A stretch of DNA of 47,758 bases from a virus, in the IMG/VR virus record IMGVR_UViG_3300035698_010891, positions 1 through 47,758 of that record. One strand, given 5' to 3'. A model generated the notes under the pieces. That model was not told the DNA's origin. It was given only the letters and a program-made list of their open reading frames with translations, and did not search any database. Both the position numbers and the translations under genes were made by a program. Positions 17,631 through 25,620 of this stretch are shown here, piece after piece; within the stretch, counting starts at the first letter, position 1, and each line of letters starts with the position of its first letter.

Positions 17631-17885
17631 TTATTTCAATAGGTCAGCTAATGCCGTTTTCTTAACAACATCTATTTTCTTGCATCTTAGCGTTCGTCGG
17701 CTATTTTCGATTACCAAATCAATAAATCGATCAACGATGATTTTGCCGTTTACATTGCCTTTAGTTGCTTTTTCAATGATTTCTAGATCCACTAACGAAG
17801 AGGCCACATCCCAGAGCGCCGAACAAAGGAAGTGTGGCTCTTCATCATAGCAACCTAGTTTCTGTAGGATTTCTTTAGTGGTCAT
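17631..17885 (-). CDS. Small hypothetical protein
   Basis: An 84-residue mostly helical protein whose ATG overlaps the stop of the preceding 52-residue gene (TAATG), with AAAGG 8 bases upstream. No Cys cluster or membrane segment is visible. The C-terminus (KIDVVKKTALADLLK) resembles the end of the adjacent methyltransferase (KTALNELLK), which hints at a short shared tail by duplication. No function is recognised. Confidence 0.55.
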   Translation of the reverse strand: MTTKEILQKLGCYDEEPHFLCSALWDVASSLVDLEIIEKATKGNVNGKIIVDRFIDLVIENSRRTLRCKKIDVVKKTALADLLK

Positions 17886-18043
17886 TAGTATTTGCCTTTA
17901 CGATGCTGACTGGTGTTGATTGCTTTAGCTTGCGCTAAGGCGTCAGCTTCAGTATTGTGACCGCCACCATCTACAGCAGTTCCAGCTTCATTCTTAGTTA
18001 TTTTTTCAGAGTCACATTCAATAACTCTCCATTTTTTACCCAT
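17885..18043 (-). CDS. Very small hypothetical protein, 52 residues
   Basis: I read a 52-codon frame from ATG 18043 to TAA at 17885, beginning MGKKWRVIECDSEK and ending TSQHRKGKY. The start overlaps the previous gene by 8 bases and the stop overlaps the next ATG, so it fills the only gap in this operon exactly. The N-terminal strand WRVIECDSEK and Gly/Ala-rich centre look like a DUF2188-type fold (GGRNTEADALAQAKAI-like centre), but this is tentative. Confidence 0.6.
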   Translation of the reverse strand: MGKKWRVIECDSEKITKNEAGTAVDGGGHNTEADALAQAKAINTSQHRKGKY

Positions 18044-18266
18044 CTTTGCTATGCAATTTGGCATTATCTTTTTCCTTAATTACTAACTCGCCATAAGCCC
18101 AGAATCCTGCTACCTCAAGAATCCTTAGATTCTTCGTCGGTTGAATGTGGACGCCTAAAAACTTTCCAAGAGGCAATTCTATATATTGGGCGAATCCCTC
18201 TTCAAAAGCTATCATCAATTGATCGCGCTCACTAGACGTTAGATTATCGTAGATTTCACGAATCAT
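18036..18266 (-). CDS. Small hypothetical protein
   Basis: A 76-residue protein whose ATG overlaps the primase-helicase stop by 4 bases (ATGA), so it is probably coupled to it. The N-terminus is helical (IREIYDNLTSSERDQLMIAF) and the C-terminus is basic. No family is recognised. Its coupling suggests an accessory to replication, by context only. Confidence 0.55.
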   Translation of the reverse strand: MIREIYDNLTSSERDQLMIAFEEGFAQYIELPLGKFLGVHIQPTKNLRILEVAGFWAYGELVIKEKDNAKLHSKDG

Positions 18267-20959
18267 TCGGGTGCTCCAATAAGGTAGCCATCTTTTATGA
18301 TATAGCGTGAAGGGGCATCCTCGTCAATTTCTGCGCCCCGCCACATAATATTTCCTATATGCATCTGACCGTCGCAAGACTTGCGCGCTCTAGGAAATTG
18401 CGGCGGGAGCTCCTTGCCTACACGGATTTTGCTCCAGTTATGGGCCTCATTTGGGTCTAAATATTCAATGAATCTCTCGTAGAATCGTGCAAAGAGTAGC
18501 TCCTGACCCAAAGTATGTGTGCATTTCTCACTAATGAAGACTTCAAGCTCAGTCTGATTTAGCTGTTGCGCGGCCGTCTTGTCGTCAGTCTCCAAACAAG
18601 GAATATTAAGACGATCATTGGATTTAGGAATCTCTAATTTAAGCACTGAGCCTAGAAAGTCCGGTGCTTCCTTTTCTAAGAGATCAATCAAGACCCTCTT
18701 AGGTATCAATTCCATTGGGTCAAGAGTATCAACATAAGACATAGTGATTCTGGAATCGCCAGAGAATATAGGACATGATTGATAATCGTTGGCACACTGA
18801 ATAAAATGTAATGTATTAGGAGACTGATGGTATGGGGTTTCGCCCTTTGGGTGGATTAGAAAATCACGGCTCGTCACCCAGTCTTTGATCCGGTTGTATG
18901 CCGTCTTATTTTTTCGTAAATCAGTCTCTTCAACGACACCCAAGATAGCACCTGCCAATTCACCATTGAAACCTTGTTGATTCATGAGCGCAGCATCAGC
19001 CCGCGCATAGCCCTTCGTTAAGAGTAACGATATAGCCTCATGGAAGATTGATTTGCCACTATTTTGCGGCCCATAAAGAAATAAGAATGGCAAAGGCTCA
19101 GTAGGGAATTGTAGTAAAGACGCTATCCAACATTTAAGATAGTCCGAGCCTTTGATTATTCCGTTCGCCTTACACCACCCATTGCTTCTAACAGCATCAT
19201 CAAGCCCTTTTCCACAATGCTCAAGAATCTTGATCCATGAATTATAATGTAAATCTTCATTCTGTGATGGAACAAATCTAAGTTGAGCTGCTCGACGATT
19301 CCACTGTCTATTGCCAGGATATTCTGGTTGAAACGGTTTATTTACTATCTTCCAACAACGAAATATTGAGGAACCTAATACGGCAGTTTGTTCTTTAGGT
19401 GTTAATCCTAATGAGCCAAGAGCAACACGGATATGGTTCAAAGGTTCAGCCTGCCATATGAGACCAGATTTTATCATCCAACCACAATCTTCATTAGTCT
19501 CCGAGATCAAATGCCTAACTAAATCATCATAATTAGAAACTTCAGGCTCCGAATTGATAGATGTTTGAGCCATGAAGAGTTTTGACCATTTATCTTTTTT
19601 CGGGAGCCAACCTTGCATCTCGTCACTGGTATCTTGATCCTTCTTTGTAACGTATGCAATGATACGTCCGTCTTTATGGACTTTTAAATGTGTCTCACGC
19701 CCCGATACGAGATTCCCAAAATCAAGCTTAATCCCCATTAACAAAGCAGCTTTGCCAGCTATCTCCGCTGTCTTGAACATGAAGCCGCCTTTTGGGTCTT
19801 CGAGACCCTCATAAGATCGGCAGGCTGTGCCAAAGTCGGCTTCTTTATTGAAGTAGCATCGTGTCCATCCTTGACCATCTTGATCCCAAGATCGATGTTC
19901 TTCAACACCTTGTGTATAACGCCGAATAGACCACGCGCCTTTACGCATAGGGTGTAGAAAACAGTTCTGTTCATTGAGGTTGGTAGCTGGTGAACTTGTA
20001 TCAAAGAATCCTTTAAAGCCTAATTTGACGTGCGCCTTCTTAAGATGCACGGTATGGGTAACAAGCATATTATGATCTTGATCCCACCACCATAAAGCAT
20101 TGGATTCTTTGAGATAATTTATAAGTTTTTTATGTTCGTTATCAAGAGGAACCGTAGGACGTTGACCACACATTTCTTCAAAGGAGTCTTCTTTTCCCGA
20201 TTCTAAAATCTCTTGAGGTAGATTCTTGCGGCGGGTTCCTGTAATAACTGGAAGATGATCTCGCCAGTTGGGGGAGATTTCACCTAACGAGGAACCAGCC
20301 TTCAATATTGTAAAACCTTCTGGGCAGGAAGCTAATTTCCTGTGCCATACCCACATGTTGCCGCCACACATATCGACTTTTGAATTAAAGTCCATACCAG
20401 TAAGCGCGGAGAGTTTGCCCAAGATACTGCGGGCAAGGGCTGCATGTTCATTATGATTAGCGGTAGGGATATTATCAAGGAATACGTATATATGAAGACC
20501 CGACCCTGATGTTGACTTTCGAATCGTTACCCAATCGATATTTTGTAACGACGACACAATCTTGTCTAATTCTTCATTTGTCAATTTTTTATTTGAAGAC
20601 GAGGAGGCGTGGCCCATCATTGCATCAAAGTCAAAAGCTACCCACTTACTTACACGATTTTTCCAATCCCATCCTGTCATACCAATTGCTTCGACATGTT
20701 CCTCTAGGTCAAAGTTCATTTCACTGTCGGTATATTCTGGCTCCCTATTGGCATTATAAGGAATACGAAAAGATTTCCATGTTGATAATCCGTCTGTCCA
20801 CCCATGCCACTTCTTTCCCTTATAATCTCCTTCTGTCCTTTCGCCACCATCTTGAGCTACATTGACTTGACATTCCATATCATGGGAATAAAGATTTGCA
20901 AGATCAGGTAATGTTTTTGCCTCTAAGAAAAGGATTATAGCTCTAGTTTTTGTAGGCAC
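18263..20959 (-). CDS. Primase-helicase (AEP-like primase with SF3/D5-type helicase)
   Basis: An 898-residue protein starting at GTG 20959 with AAAGGA 8 bases upstream. The N-terminal part has archaeo-eukaryotic primase-like features: FDFDAM (109-114, metal-binding Asp pair) and KSTSGSGLHIYVF (about 148-160, the sxH-type nucleotide site), as in TOTE/phage primases. The C-terminal part has Walker A GPQNSGKS (about 630-637), Walker B-like VVEETD (about 673-678) and a later arginine-finger region with SGDSRITM, typical of SF3 helicases. It is the first gene of the leftward operon, 110 bp from the inverted-repeat promoter region. It probably starts phage replication. Confidence 0.85.
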   Translation of the reverse strand: MPTKTRAIILFLEAKTLPDLANLYSHDMECQVNVAQDGGERTEGDYKGKKWHGWTDGLSTWKSFRIPYNANREPEYTDSEMNFDLEEHVEAIGMTGWDWKNRVSKWVAFDFDAMMGHASSSSNKKLTNEELDKIVSSLQNIDWVTIRKSTSGSGLHIYVFLDNIPTANHNEHAALARSILGKLSALTGMDFNSKVDMCGGNMWVWHRKLASCPEGFTILKAGSSLGEISPNWRDHLPVITGTRRKNLPQEILESGKEDSFEEMCGQRPTVPLDNEHKKLINYLKESNALWWWDQDHNMLVTHTVHLKKAHVKLGFKGFFDTSSPATNLNEQNCFLHPMRKGAWSIRRYTQGVEEHRSWDQDGQGWTRCYFNKEADFGTACRSYEGLEDPKGGFMFKTAEIAGKAALLMGIKLDFGNLVSGRETHLKVHKDGRIIAYVTKKDQDTSDEMQGWLPKKDKWSKLFMAQTSINSEPEVSNYDDLVRHLISETNEDCGWMIKSGLIWQAEPLNHIRVALGSLGLTPKEQTAVLGSSIFRCWKIVNKPFQPEYPGNRQWNRRAAQLRFVPSQNEDLHYNSWIKILEHCGKGLDDAVRSNGWCKANGIIKGSDYLKCWIASLLQFPTEPLPFLFLYGPQNSGKSIFHEAISLLLTKGYARADAALMNQQGFNGELAGAILGVVEETDLRKNKTAYNRIKDWVTSRDFLIHPKGETPYHQSPNTLHFIQCANDYQSCPIFSGDSRITMSYVDTLDPMELIPKRVLIDLLEKEAPDFLGSVLKLEIPKSNDRLNIPCLETDDKTAAQQLNQTELEVFISEKCTHTLGQELLFARFYERFIEYLDPNEAHNWSKIRVGKELPPQFPRARKSCDGQMHIGNIMWRGAEIDEDAPSRYIIKDGYLIGAPE

Positions 20960-21000
20960 GATTTTTGTCCTTTGCTTGATGATTTATGAATCATAGACTA

Positions 21001-21038
21001 TGATTTGATTTTGAGAATACGTTGTCAAAATCAAATCA
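21001..21038 (-). promoter_or_regulatory. Inverted repeat in the leader of the primase operon
   Basis: Perfect 14-bp arms TGATTTGATTTTGA (21001-21014) and its complement (21025-21038) with a 10-base loop, between the promoter-like element and the primase start. The same core ATTTGATTTT recurs in other leaders of this window, so it may be a repressor or ParB-like protein site, or an RNA hairpin controlling the leader. Confidence 0.55.
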
Positions 21039-21072
21039 ATTTTAAGTGGGATAGTGGGATAAGATAAAGTTC

Positions 21073-21112
21073 CCGATATAGTATAATATCCGAATGGACA
21101 TAAATCGTCTAA
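21073..21112 (-). promoter_or_regulatory. Inverted-repeat promoter element, left copy (leftward)
   Basis: A 40-bp element that matches the inverted copy at 21301-21340 at 38 of 40 positions. Read on the minus strand it offers a TTAGAC -35-like box and a TATTAT -10-like box 18 bases apart, facing the primase-helicase gene, with a leader of about 110 bp. Placement on the outer side of a symmetric region supports a promoter role. Confidence 0.55.
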
Positions 21113-21300
21113 CAAATTCTGTAAACTCTTTTATAGCAACATATTACATTTTACGTTCTTATGTTTTTTAACCATTTGGTGAAAAAAAAAGAAAAGAAAA
21201 AAATATACAGTAGTAATTGAGAATGCTCTATCCAGAAGACTGTAAGACCGAAATCAAATCATATTCCTATACCTTATACATGTAACTATTTTAAAATACT

Positions 21301-21340
21301 TTAGACGAATTATGTTCATTCGGATATTATACTATATCGG
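21301..21340 (+). promoter_or_regulatory. Inverted-repeat promoter element, right copy (rightward)
   Basis: Inverted partner of 21073-21112 (two mismatches in 40). On the plus strand it holds TTAGAC (21301-21306) and TATTAT (21325-21330), 18 bases apart, pointing to the ParB-like gene about 115 bp downstream. Conservation of the whole 40 bp, beyond the two boxes, suggests a shared activator or repressor site overlaps the promoter. Confidence 0.55.
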
Positions 21341-21393
21341 CTTTCTGTCGGCGGTAAATGTTGCCGCCGGCGCAGGCAAATGTTGCAAGTGTG

Positions 21394-21431
21394 ATTTGAT
21401 TTTGATAATGCAACGATTTGCCAAATCAAAT
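21394..21431 (+). promoter_or_regulatory. Inverted repeat in the leader of the ParB-like gene
   Basis: Arms ATTTGATTT (21394-21402) and AAATCAAAT (21423-21431) enclose 20 bases, just upstream of the ribosome site at about 21438. The left arm belongs to a 14-base TGATTTGATTTTGA copy identical to that in the primase leader. It mirrors the hairpin at 21001-21038. Confidence 0.5.
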
Positions 21432-21453
21432 AATTTAGTTAGGAGCTTGTAGT

Positions 21454-22440
21454 ATGGCAGATTTGAAAACCTTGAAGATTTCTGAAATCAGAGAGAATCC
21501 TGTCGCCCTGCGTAACGTGCAGAAGGATTCTGAGCAGTTTCAGGGTCTTGTAGACTCGATTCGAAAATCGGGTGTGATGAATCCTATTTCAGTTCGTCGG
21601 AGTACTGACGAAAAGACTAACGAAAAGTTCTACGAGCTTATCGATGGTTTGCATCGTTTTGCAGGAGCCAGAGAAGCGGGACTCACCGAGATTCCCGTAA
21701 TCATTCTCTCGATGAACGAAGATCAGCTTCTCGAAGCGCAAATTATGACCAATATTCACAAGATTGAAACAAAGCCTTGCGAGTATTCGGCACAACTTCG
21801 TAGGATTCTTGGACGCAATCCATTGATGACGGAATCAGAACTTGCTGAGAAATTGGCGAAGTCTGCAACGTGGATTAAGGATCGCCTTAGTATCAATAAG
21901 ATTGCTGATAAGAAAACTGGCGAGCTTATTGATGAAGGTCGTATTTGTCTTGTCAATGCTTATGCGTTGGCGAAACTTCCGCCCAATGAGCAAGCTGATT
22001 TCCTAGAGCGTGCAATGACCCTTCCGCCTGGAGAATTTGCGGCGGCTGCTAATGCTCGCCTCAAAGAGCTTCGTGAAGCGGCTCGCAAGGGTAAAGATGC
22101 AACTCCCGCTGAATTTCAGCCTGCTGCATTTATGCAGAAGATTAAGGCCATTAAGGATGAGATGGAAGCCTCAAAAGTTGGCGGCGGCCTGATTAAGAAA
22201 GTCGGTGCAAAGTCGGCAGTCGATGGTTGGAATCTTGCTCTTCGTTGGGTTATGCATGTTGACCCGATGAGCGTTGAAGCTCAAAAAGCAAAGCATGATG
22301 CGCAGATGGCTGAAAAAGCAGAAGCCGCCAAGCGTCGTGAGATCAAGAAAGCTGAAGCTAAAAAGGCAAAAGCGGAAAAGGAAGCTAAAGAAGCCGCAGT
22401 CATTGCCGATGAGGTTAAGGCTAATTTCGAGAAGAAGTAA
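21454..22440 (+). CDS. ParB-like DNA-binding protein 1
   Basis: A 328-residue protein with TTAGGAG before the ATG. The N-terminal ParB/Srx domain has KISEIRENP, LVDSIRKSGVMNPISVR and the box II-like ELIDGLHRFAGAREAG. A KorB-type helix-turn-helix follows (MTESELAEKLAKSATWIKDRL). The last about 60 residues are a highly charged Lys/Ala/Glu helix, probably a coiled coil or DNA-contacting tail. No ParA is seen. It is the first gene rightward of the divergent control region and may bind the repeats there; roles could be partition, transcription control or replication. Confidence 0.82.
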   Translation: MADLKTLKISEIRENPVALRNVQKDSEQFQGLVDSIRKSGVMNPISVRRSTDEKTNEKFYELIDGLHRFAGAREAGLTEIPVIILSMNEDQLLEAQIMTNIHKIETKPCEYSAQLRRILGRNPLMTESELAEKLAKSATWIKDRLSINKIADKKTGELIDEGRICLVNAYALAKLPPNEQADFLERAMTLPPGEFAAAANARLKELREAARKGKDATPAEFQPAAFMQKIKAIKDEMEASKVGGGLIKKVGAKSAVDGWNLALRWVMHVDPMSVEAQKAKHDAQMAEKAEAAKRREIKKAEAKKAKAEKEAKEAAVIADEVKANFEKK

Positions 22441-22463
22441 TTCTATATCAAAGACATACAAGC

Positions 22464-22496
22464 TAGGGGCGGGTGACATGAACCCGCCCCCTATTT
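22464..22496 (+). terminator. Intrinsic terminator-like hairpin after the ParB-like gene
   Basis: GGGGCGGGT (22466-22474) pairs with ACCCGCCCC (22482-22490) around a 7-base loop, followed by CTATTTTAC. The GC-rich stem plus T-containing tail 25 bases after the stop fits a partial terminator that would reduce read-through to the next gene. Confidence 0.6.
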
Positions 22497-22522
22497 TACA
22501 TTACTTTAGGAGAACCTTGAAC

Positions 22523-23203
22523 ATGACCTTTAAATCTATCTTTTCTGATGATGAAAATCTTTTACCTTCACTTCCTGAAGATGCCCCTTTAGACAAATAT
22601 TCCAATGAGGATTTGACAAATCTTGCCAAGTCAGGTGACTATCTTCCAAGACTCCAACTAATGACTTCTAATTCTAAGCCTTGTAAAGATGGAAAGTTTC
22701 CGATAAATCATTATGCTTGCATCGAAGGTTCTGAACATTTGGACTTAGGGGAAGAAGTAGATGTTCTAGTAGTTACTTGGCGGCCAAAAGCTCTTGAAAT
22801 GGGTAAGGATGCAGTAATTTCTAATTATGACCAAGAGAGTGCTACATTCAAAACTATACAGGACAAATCACTTATAGATAATAGTGGGTGCATGTATGGC
22901 CCAGAGTTTTTTGTTTGGATTCCAGCAATCAAGAAATGGGCTGGATATTTCATGGGTTCTAAGACTGCTCGAAATGAAGCTAAGAGCGTGTCCGCTAGAC
23001 TCAAGAAAGCCGCCACATTAGGTAGCCGAAAGATCGAAGGTAGTAAGCATACTTGGTACGGCCCCTTTGTTACAGCTTGTACTACTCCTTTCGAGTTGCC
23101 AGACCAAGAAGATCTTATTGAGCAAGTAAAAAAATTCAATAATCCGCCAGCCCCTACGGCGGAACTTGCTGATAAGCCAGATGAAGATGCCCGTAGCAGG
23201 TAA
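22523..23203 (+). CDS. Hypothetical protein, replication-region
   Basis: A 226-residue protein starting at ATG 22523 after TTTAGGAG; the frame extends upstream but that part is out-of-frame overlap with the ParB-like gene. An acidic N-terminus is followed by a beta-rich core (EEVDVLVVTWRPKALEM, then GPEFFVWIPAIKKWAGYFM) and a Pro-rich acidic tail. The compact beta core with aromatic residues and its place between replication genes make a single-stranded-DNA-binding role conceivable, but I do not recognise the family. Confidence 0.6.
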   Translation: MTFKSIFSDDENLLPSLPEDAPLDKYSNEDLTNLAKSGDYLPRLQLMTSNSKPCKDGKFPINHYACIEGSEHLDLGEEVDVLVVTWRPKALEMGKDAVISNYDQESATFKTIQDKSLIDNSGCMYGPEFFVWIPAIKKWAGYFMGSKTARNEAKSVSARLKKAATLGSRKIEGSKHTWYGPFVTACTTPFELPDQEDLIEQVKKFNNPPAPTAELADKPDEDARSR

Positions 23204-23210
23204 CTATTTA

Positions 23211-23250
23211 GAGAATCGGGTATGAGTCACACCATACCCGATTCTCCCTT
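23211..23250 (+). terminator. Terminator-like hairpin
   Basis: A perfect 14-bp stem (GAGAATCGGGTATG at 23211-23224, its complement at 23233-23246) with an 8-base loop, followed by CCTTTATTTAAG. It lies 8 bases after a stop codon and 20 bases before the next start. It is likely a weak intrinsic terminator or mRNA-stabilising hairpin. Confidence 0.6.
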
Positions 23251-23266
23251 TATTTAAGAGGGTCTA

Positions 23267-23770
23267 ATGGAAATTTTCGCTTTAGCGACGACCAATGTGC
23301 ATTGGGAAACCTTCATAAAGACATGTCAAGAGTCTCTTGGCTTCTCACCCACACGGGGTATAGATAAACATAACATTAATCCAAAAGAAGCTAAAGCCTA
23401 TGTCGCAAGCCTAGATTTGAGAAATCAGCCATTAGAATGCTTGCGGACGGAGTTGAATCCAGTTTTTAAACATGTTCACCTTTCGTTCGTTGGCGATTTG
23501 GAAGATGACTTAGTTACACAGATACGCGGAGTAGATATTCTAGTTGTTTCATCGTCTAAGAAAACATCATATACAATAATGACCGCAAGTATTTTTTACT
23601 GGTATATTTTTATTATTGTATCATTAACAATGCCAAATACAAGTAAGGAACTTAGACTCTTAGCCGATAATATTATATGCAAGCTTGAGACTGCAGGATT
23701 TCGCGATCTATTTAATAATTATACGAAACACGATTTACAAGATGGTACTTTTGAATTGGAGAAGTCATAA
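23267..23770 (+). CDS. Hypothetical protein with hydrophobic segment
   Basis: A 167-residue protein with AGAGGG upstream. The N-terminal two-thirds is mixed alpha/beta. A very hydrophobic stretch (about residues 105-123, TASIFYWYIFIIVSLTM) could be a membrane segment or a buried helix. Its stop overlaps the helicase ATG by one base. No family is recognised. Confidence 0.55.
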   Translation: MEIFALATTNVHWETFIKTCQESLGFSPTRGIDKHNINPKEAKAYVASLDLRNQPLECLRTELNPVFKHVHLSFVGDLEDDLVTQIRGVDILVVSSSKKTSYTIMTASIFYWYIFIIVSLTMPNTSKELRLLADNIICKLETAGFRDLFNNYTKHDLQDGTFELEKS

Positions 23771-25620
23771 TGGATATCAAATTACGTATTGGGAGATATA
23801 TGATACCTGTTACAATAACCGAACAAGGCTCTCGCCTCTTTGTCCAATTCAGATATAATAAATCTTTGCTTGGGGAAATCAAGTCAATGGAAGGAGCCAA
23901 GTGGCATGGCTTTGAAAGTCCACCTAAAAAAGTATGGTCGATAGCTAATTCTTTTAGGAATCAGTTTCAACTCAAATTTTTAATGGGCGAAAATCCTTAT
24001 GCCCATTTCGATAAAGATTTGAGTGACAAAACTTGGGAAACGATTAGGCCATTATATGCTCATCAGAAGCATATGGCTATCTTCGGATACCATAGACATT
24101 ATTGTATTTTAGCCTGTGAAATGGGAACGGGCAAGACACTAGCTGCAATAGAGATACTGGAAAAAGCGGGTATGAAAAATTCAAGTGATGTGTGGTATGC
24201 TGGCCCGCGAGCAGGTGTTGTTGCGGTTAATCGAGAATTGCTTAAATGGGATTGTAAAATCAGACCACGTATGTTGACTTACGAAGGGCTTGTTGGGGTT
24301 ATGAAAAATTGGCAACCAGGAGTTCCGGCTCCAAAAATGGTTATCTTCGATGAAAGTAGCAAGATAAAAACACCTACTGCCCAACGGTCACAAGCAGCTA
24401 AGAAACTTGCTGATAGTATCAGAGAAGAATATGGCGAAAATGGATATGTGATTCTGATGTCAGGAACACCTGCACCCAAAGAACCAACAGACTGGTGGCA
24501 TGCTTGTGAGGTTGCTTACCCTGGATTTATTAAAGAAGGGCATCCAGCAAAATTCAAAGCTCGCCTATCTTTGGTTGAGCAAAGGGAATCAATAACAGGT
24601 GGCGTTTATCCGCATTTAATTACGTGGCTTGATGATGAAAATAAATGCGCAAAATGTGGGAAACTTGACTACGAGAATCCTGACCATAGACTAAACATTA
24701 TGGAGTCTGGTCACAAGTTTCTTAAGTCAAAGAATGAAGTCCAATTTCTTTATGAAAGAATGAAAGGACTTGTTATTGTTTTATTCAAAAAGGATTGTTT
24801 AGATTTGCCCGACAAGCGTTATGAGATTGTAAAAATCAAACCTACAGTTGAAACATTGAGAACGGCAAAATTAATTGCTAAGGTTGCCCCCAGAGCAATA
24901 ACGGCACTAATGCTTTTACGGGAACTAAGTGATGGCTTTCAATATTCGCAGGAGAAAATTGATGAAAAAGATTGTATCTGTGCTGGTGGGAATCCCGAAT
25001 GTGATATGTGTGGTGGATCTGGAAAAATTGCCATATATGAACGTATCACAACTATTGTTGAGTCGCCTAAAGACCAGTATTTTATCGACGACCTCGACCA
25101 GCACGAAGATATTGGACGATATGTTGTTTGGGGCGGTTTCGAGGGGACGATAGACAGGCTAGTTACTATTGCCCATAAACAGGGGTGGGCTGTATTACGC
25201 ATAGATGGTCGTGGCTATTTAGGTGAAATGGCCACTGGTGAAAAAATAGATTCAGATATATTCCTCAATGCAATGGATAGATCTCATAAAGATTTTAAAA
25301 ATCTTTTAGAACAATATCCTAAAATTTGTATAGTTGGAAATGCTGGCGCTGGCGGTATGGCAAATACTTTTACAGCAGCCCCAACGATGTTATTTTATTC
25401 AAATACATTTAACGGTGAGCATCGTATGCAAGCTGAAGATAGATGCCATCGAATAGGCATGGATACTAATAAAGGTCTAGTAATTAAAGACTTAATACAC
25501 TTGCCAACAGATACTTTAATTCTTAAAAATTTGAAGCAAAAGAAAAAGTTACAGGCATTATCTATGGGTGAGCTTGCAGAAGCTCTTGATAAAAAGGAGA
25601 CAGAAGATGAAAGTTATTGA
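23770..25620 (+). CDS. SNF2-like SF2 helicase with DnaJ-type zinc cluster
   Basis: A 616-residue protein. Motif I is EMGTGKT (117-123), the Walker B-type box is DESS (194-197), motif III is LMSGTPAP, and the C-terminal RecA domain ends with GGMANTF, then EHRMQAEDRCHRIGM (the QxxxRxxR arginine motif). SNF2-like phage helicases share this pattern. Two Cys insertions are present: a CAKC around residue 293, and CICAGG...CDMCGGSG at 402-418, which looks like one DnaJ CxxCxGxG unit. It probably remodels or unwinds DNA in replication or recombination. The last 14 bases overlap the next gene. Confidence 0.85.
   Translation: MDIKLRIGRYMIPVTITEQGSRLFVQFRYNKSLLGEIKSMEGAKWHGFESPPKKVWSIANSFRNQFQLKFLMGENPYAHFDKDLSDKTWETIRPLYAHQKHMAIFGYHRHYCILACEMGTGKTLAAIEILEKAGMKNSSDVWYAGPRAGVVAVNRELLKWDCKIRPRMLTYEGLVGVMKNWQPGVPAPKMVIFDESSKIKTPTAQRSQAAKKLADSIREEYGENGYVILMSGTPAPKEPTDWWHACEVAYPGFIKEGHPAKFKARLSLVEQRESITGGVYPHLITWLDDENKCAKCGKLDYENPDHRLNIMESGHKFLKSKNEVQFLYERMKGLVIVLFKKDCLDLPDKRYEIVKIKPTVETLRTAKLIAKVAPRAITALMLLRELSDGFQYSQEKIDEKDCICAGGNPECDMCGGSGKIAIYERITTIVESPKDQYFIDDLDQHEDIGRYVVWGGFEGTIDRLVTIAHKQGWAVLRIDGRGYLGEMATGEKIDSDIFLNAMDRSHKDFKNLLEQYPKICIVGNAGAGGMANTFTAAPTMLFYSNTFNGEHRMQAEDRCHRIGMDTNKGLVIKDLIHLPTDTLILKNLKQKKKLQALSMGELAEALDKKETEDESY

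Larger units (their letters stand above)
20960..21453. other. Divergent intergenic control region, candidate origin
   Basis: A 494-bp gene-free region separates the leftward primase-helicase operon from the rightward ParB-like operon. It holds, from left to right: a 14-bp-arm hairpin (21001-21038); copy 1 of a 40-bp inverted repeat (21073-21112); an AT-rich core with an A-rich tract (21180-21212); copy 2 of the repeat (21301-21340); a GC hairpin (21349-21369); and a second ATTTGATTT hairpin (21394-21431). The layout is almost mirror-symmetric. It fits a bidirectional promoter/operator and possibly a replication origin. Confidence 0.7.

Noticed and set aside
22274-22522. Extended N-terminus of the gene at 22523
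   Set aside because: The stretch is the shifted reading of the Lys-rich end of the ParB-like gene and crosses a terminator-like hairpin. ATG 22523 has a good AGGAG site.
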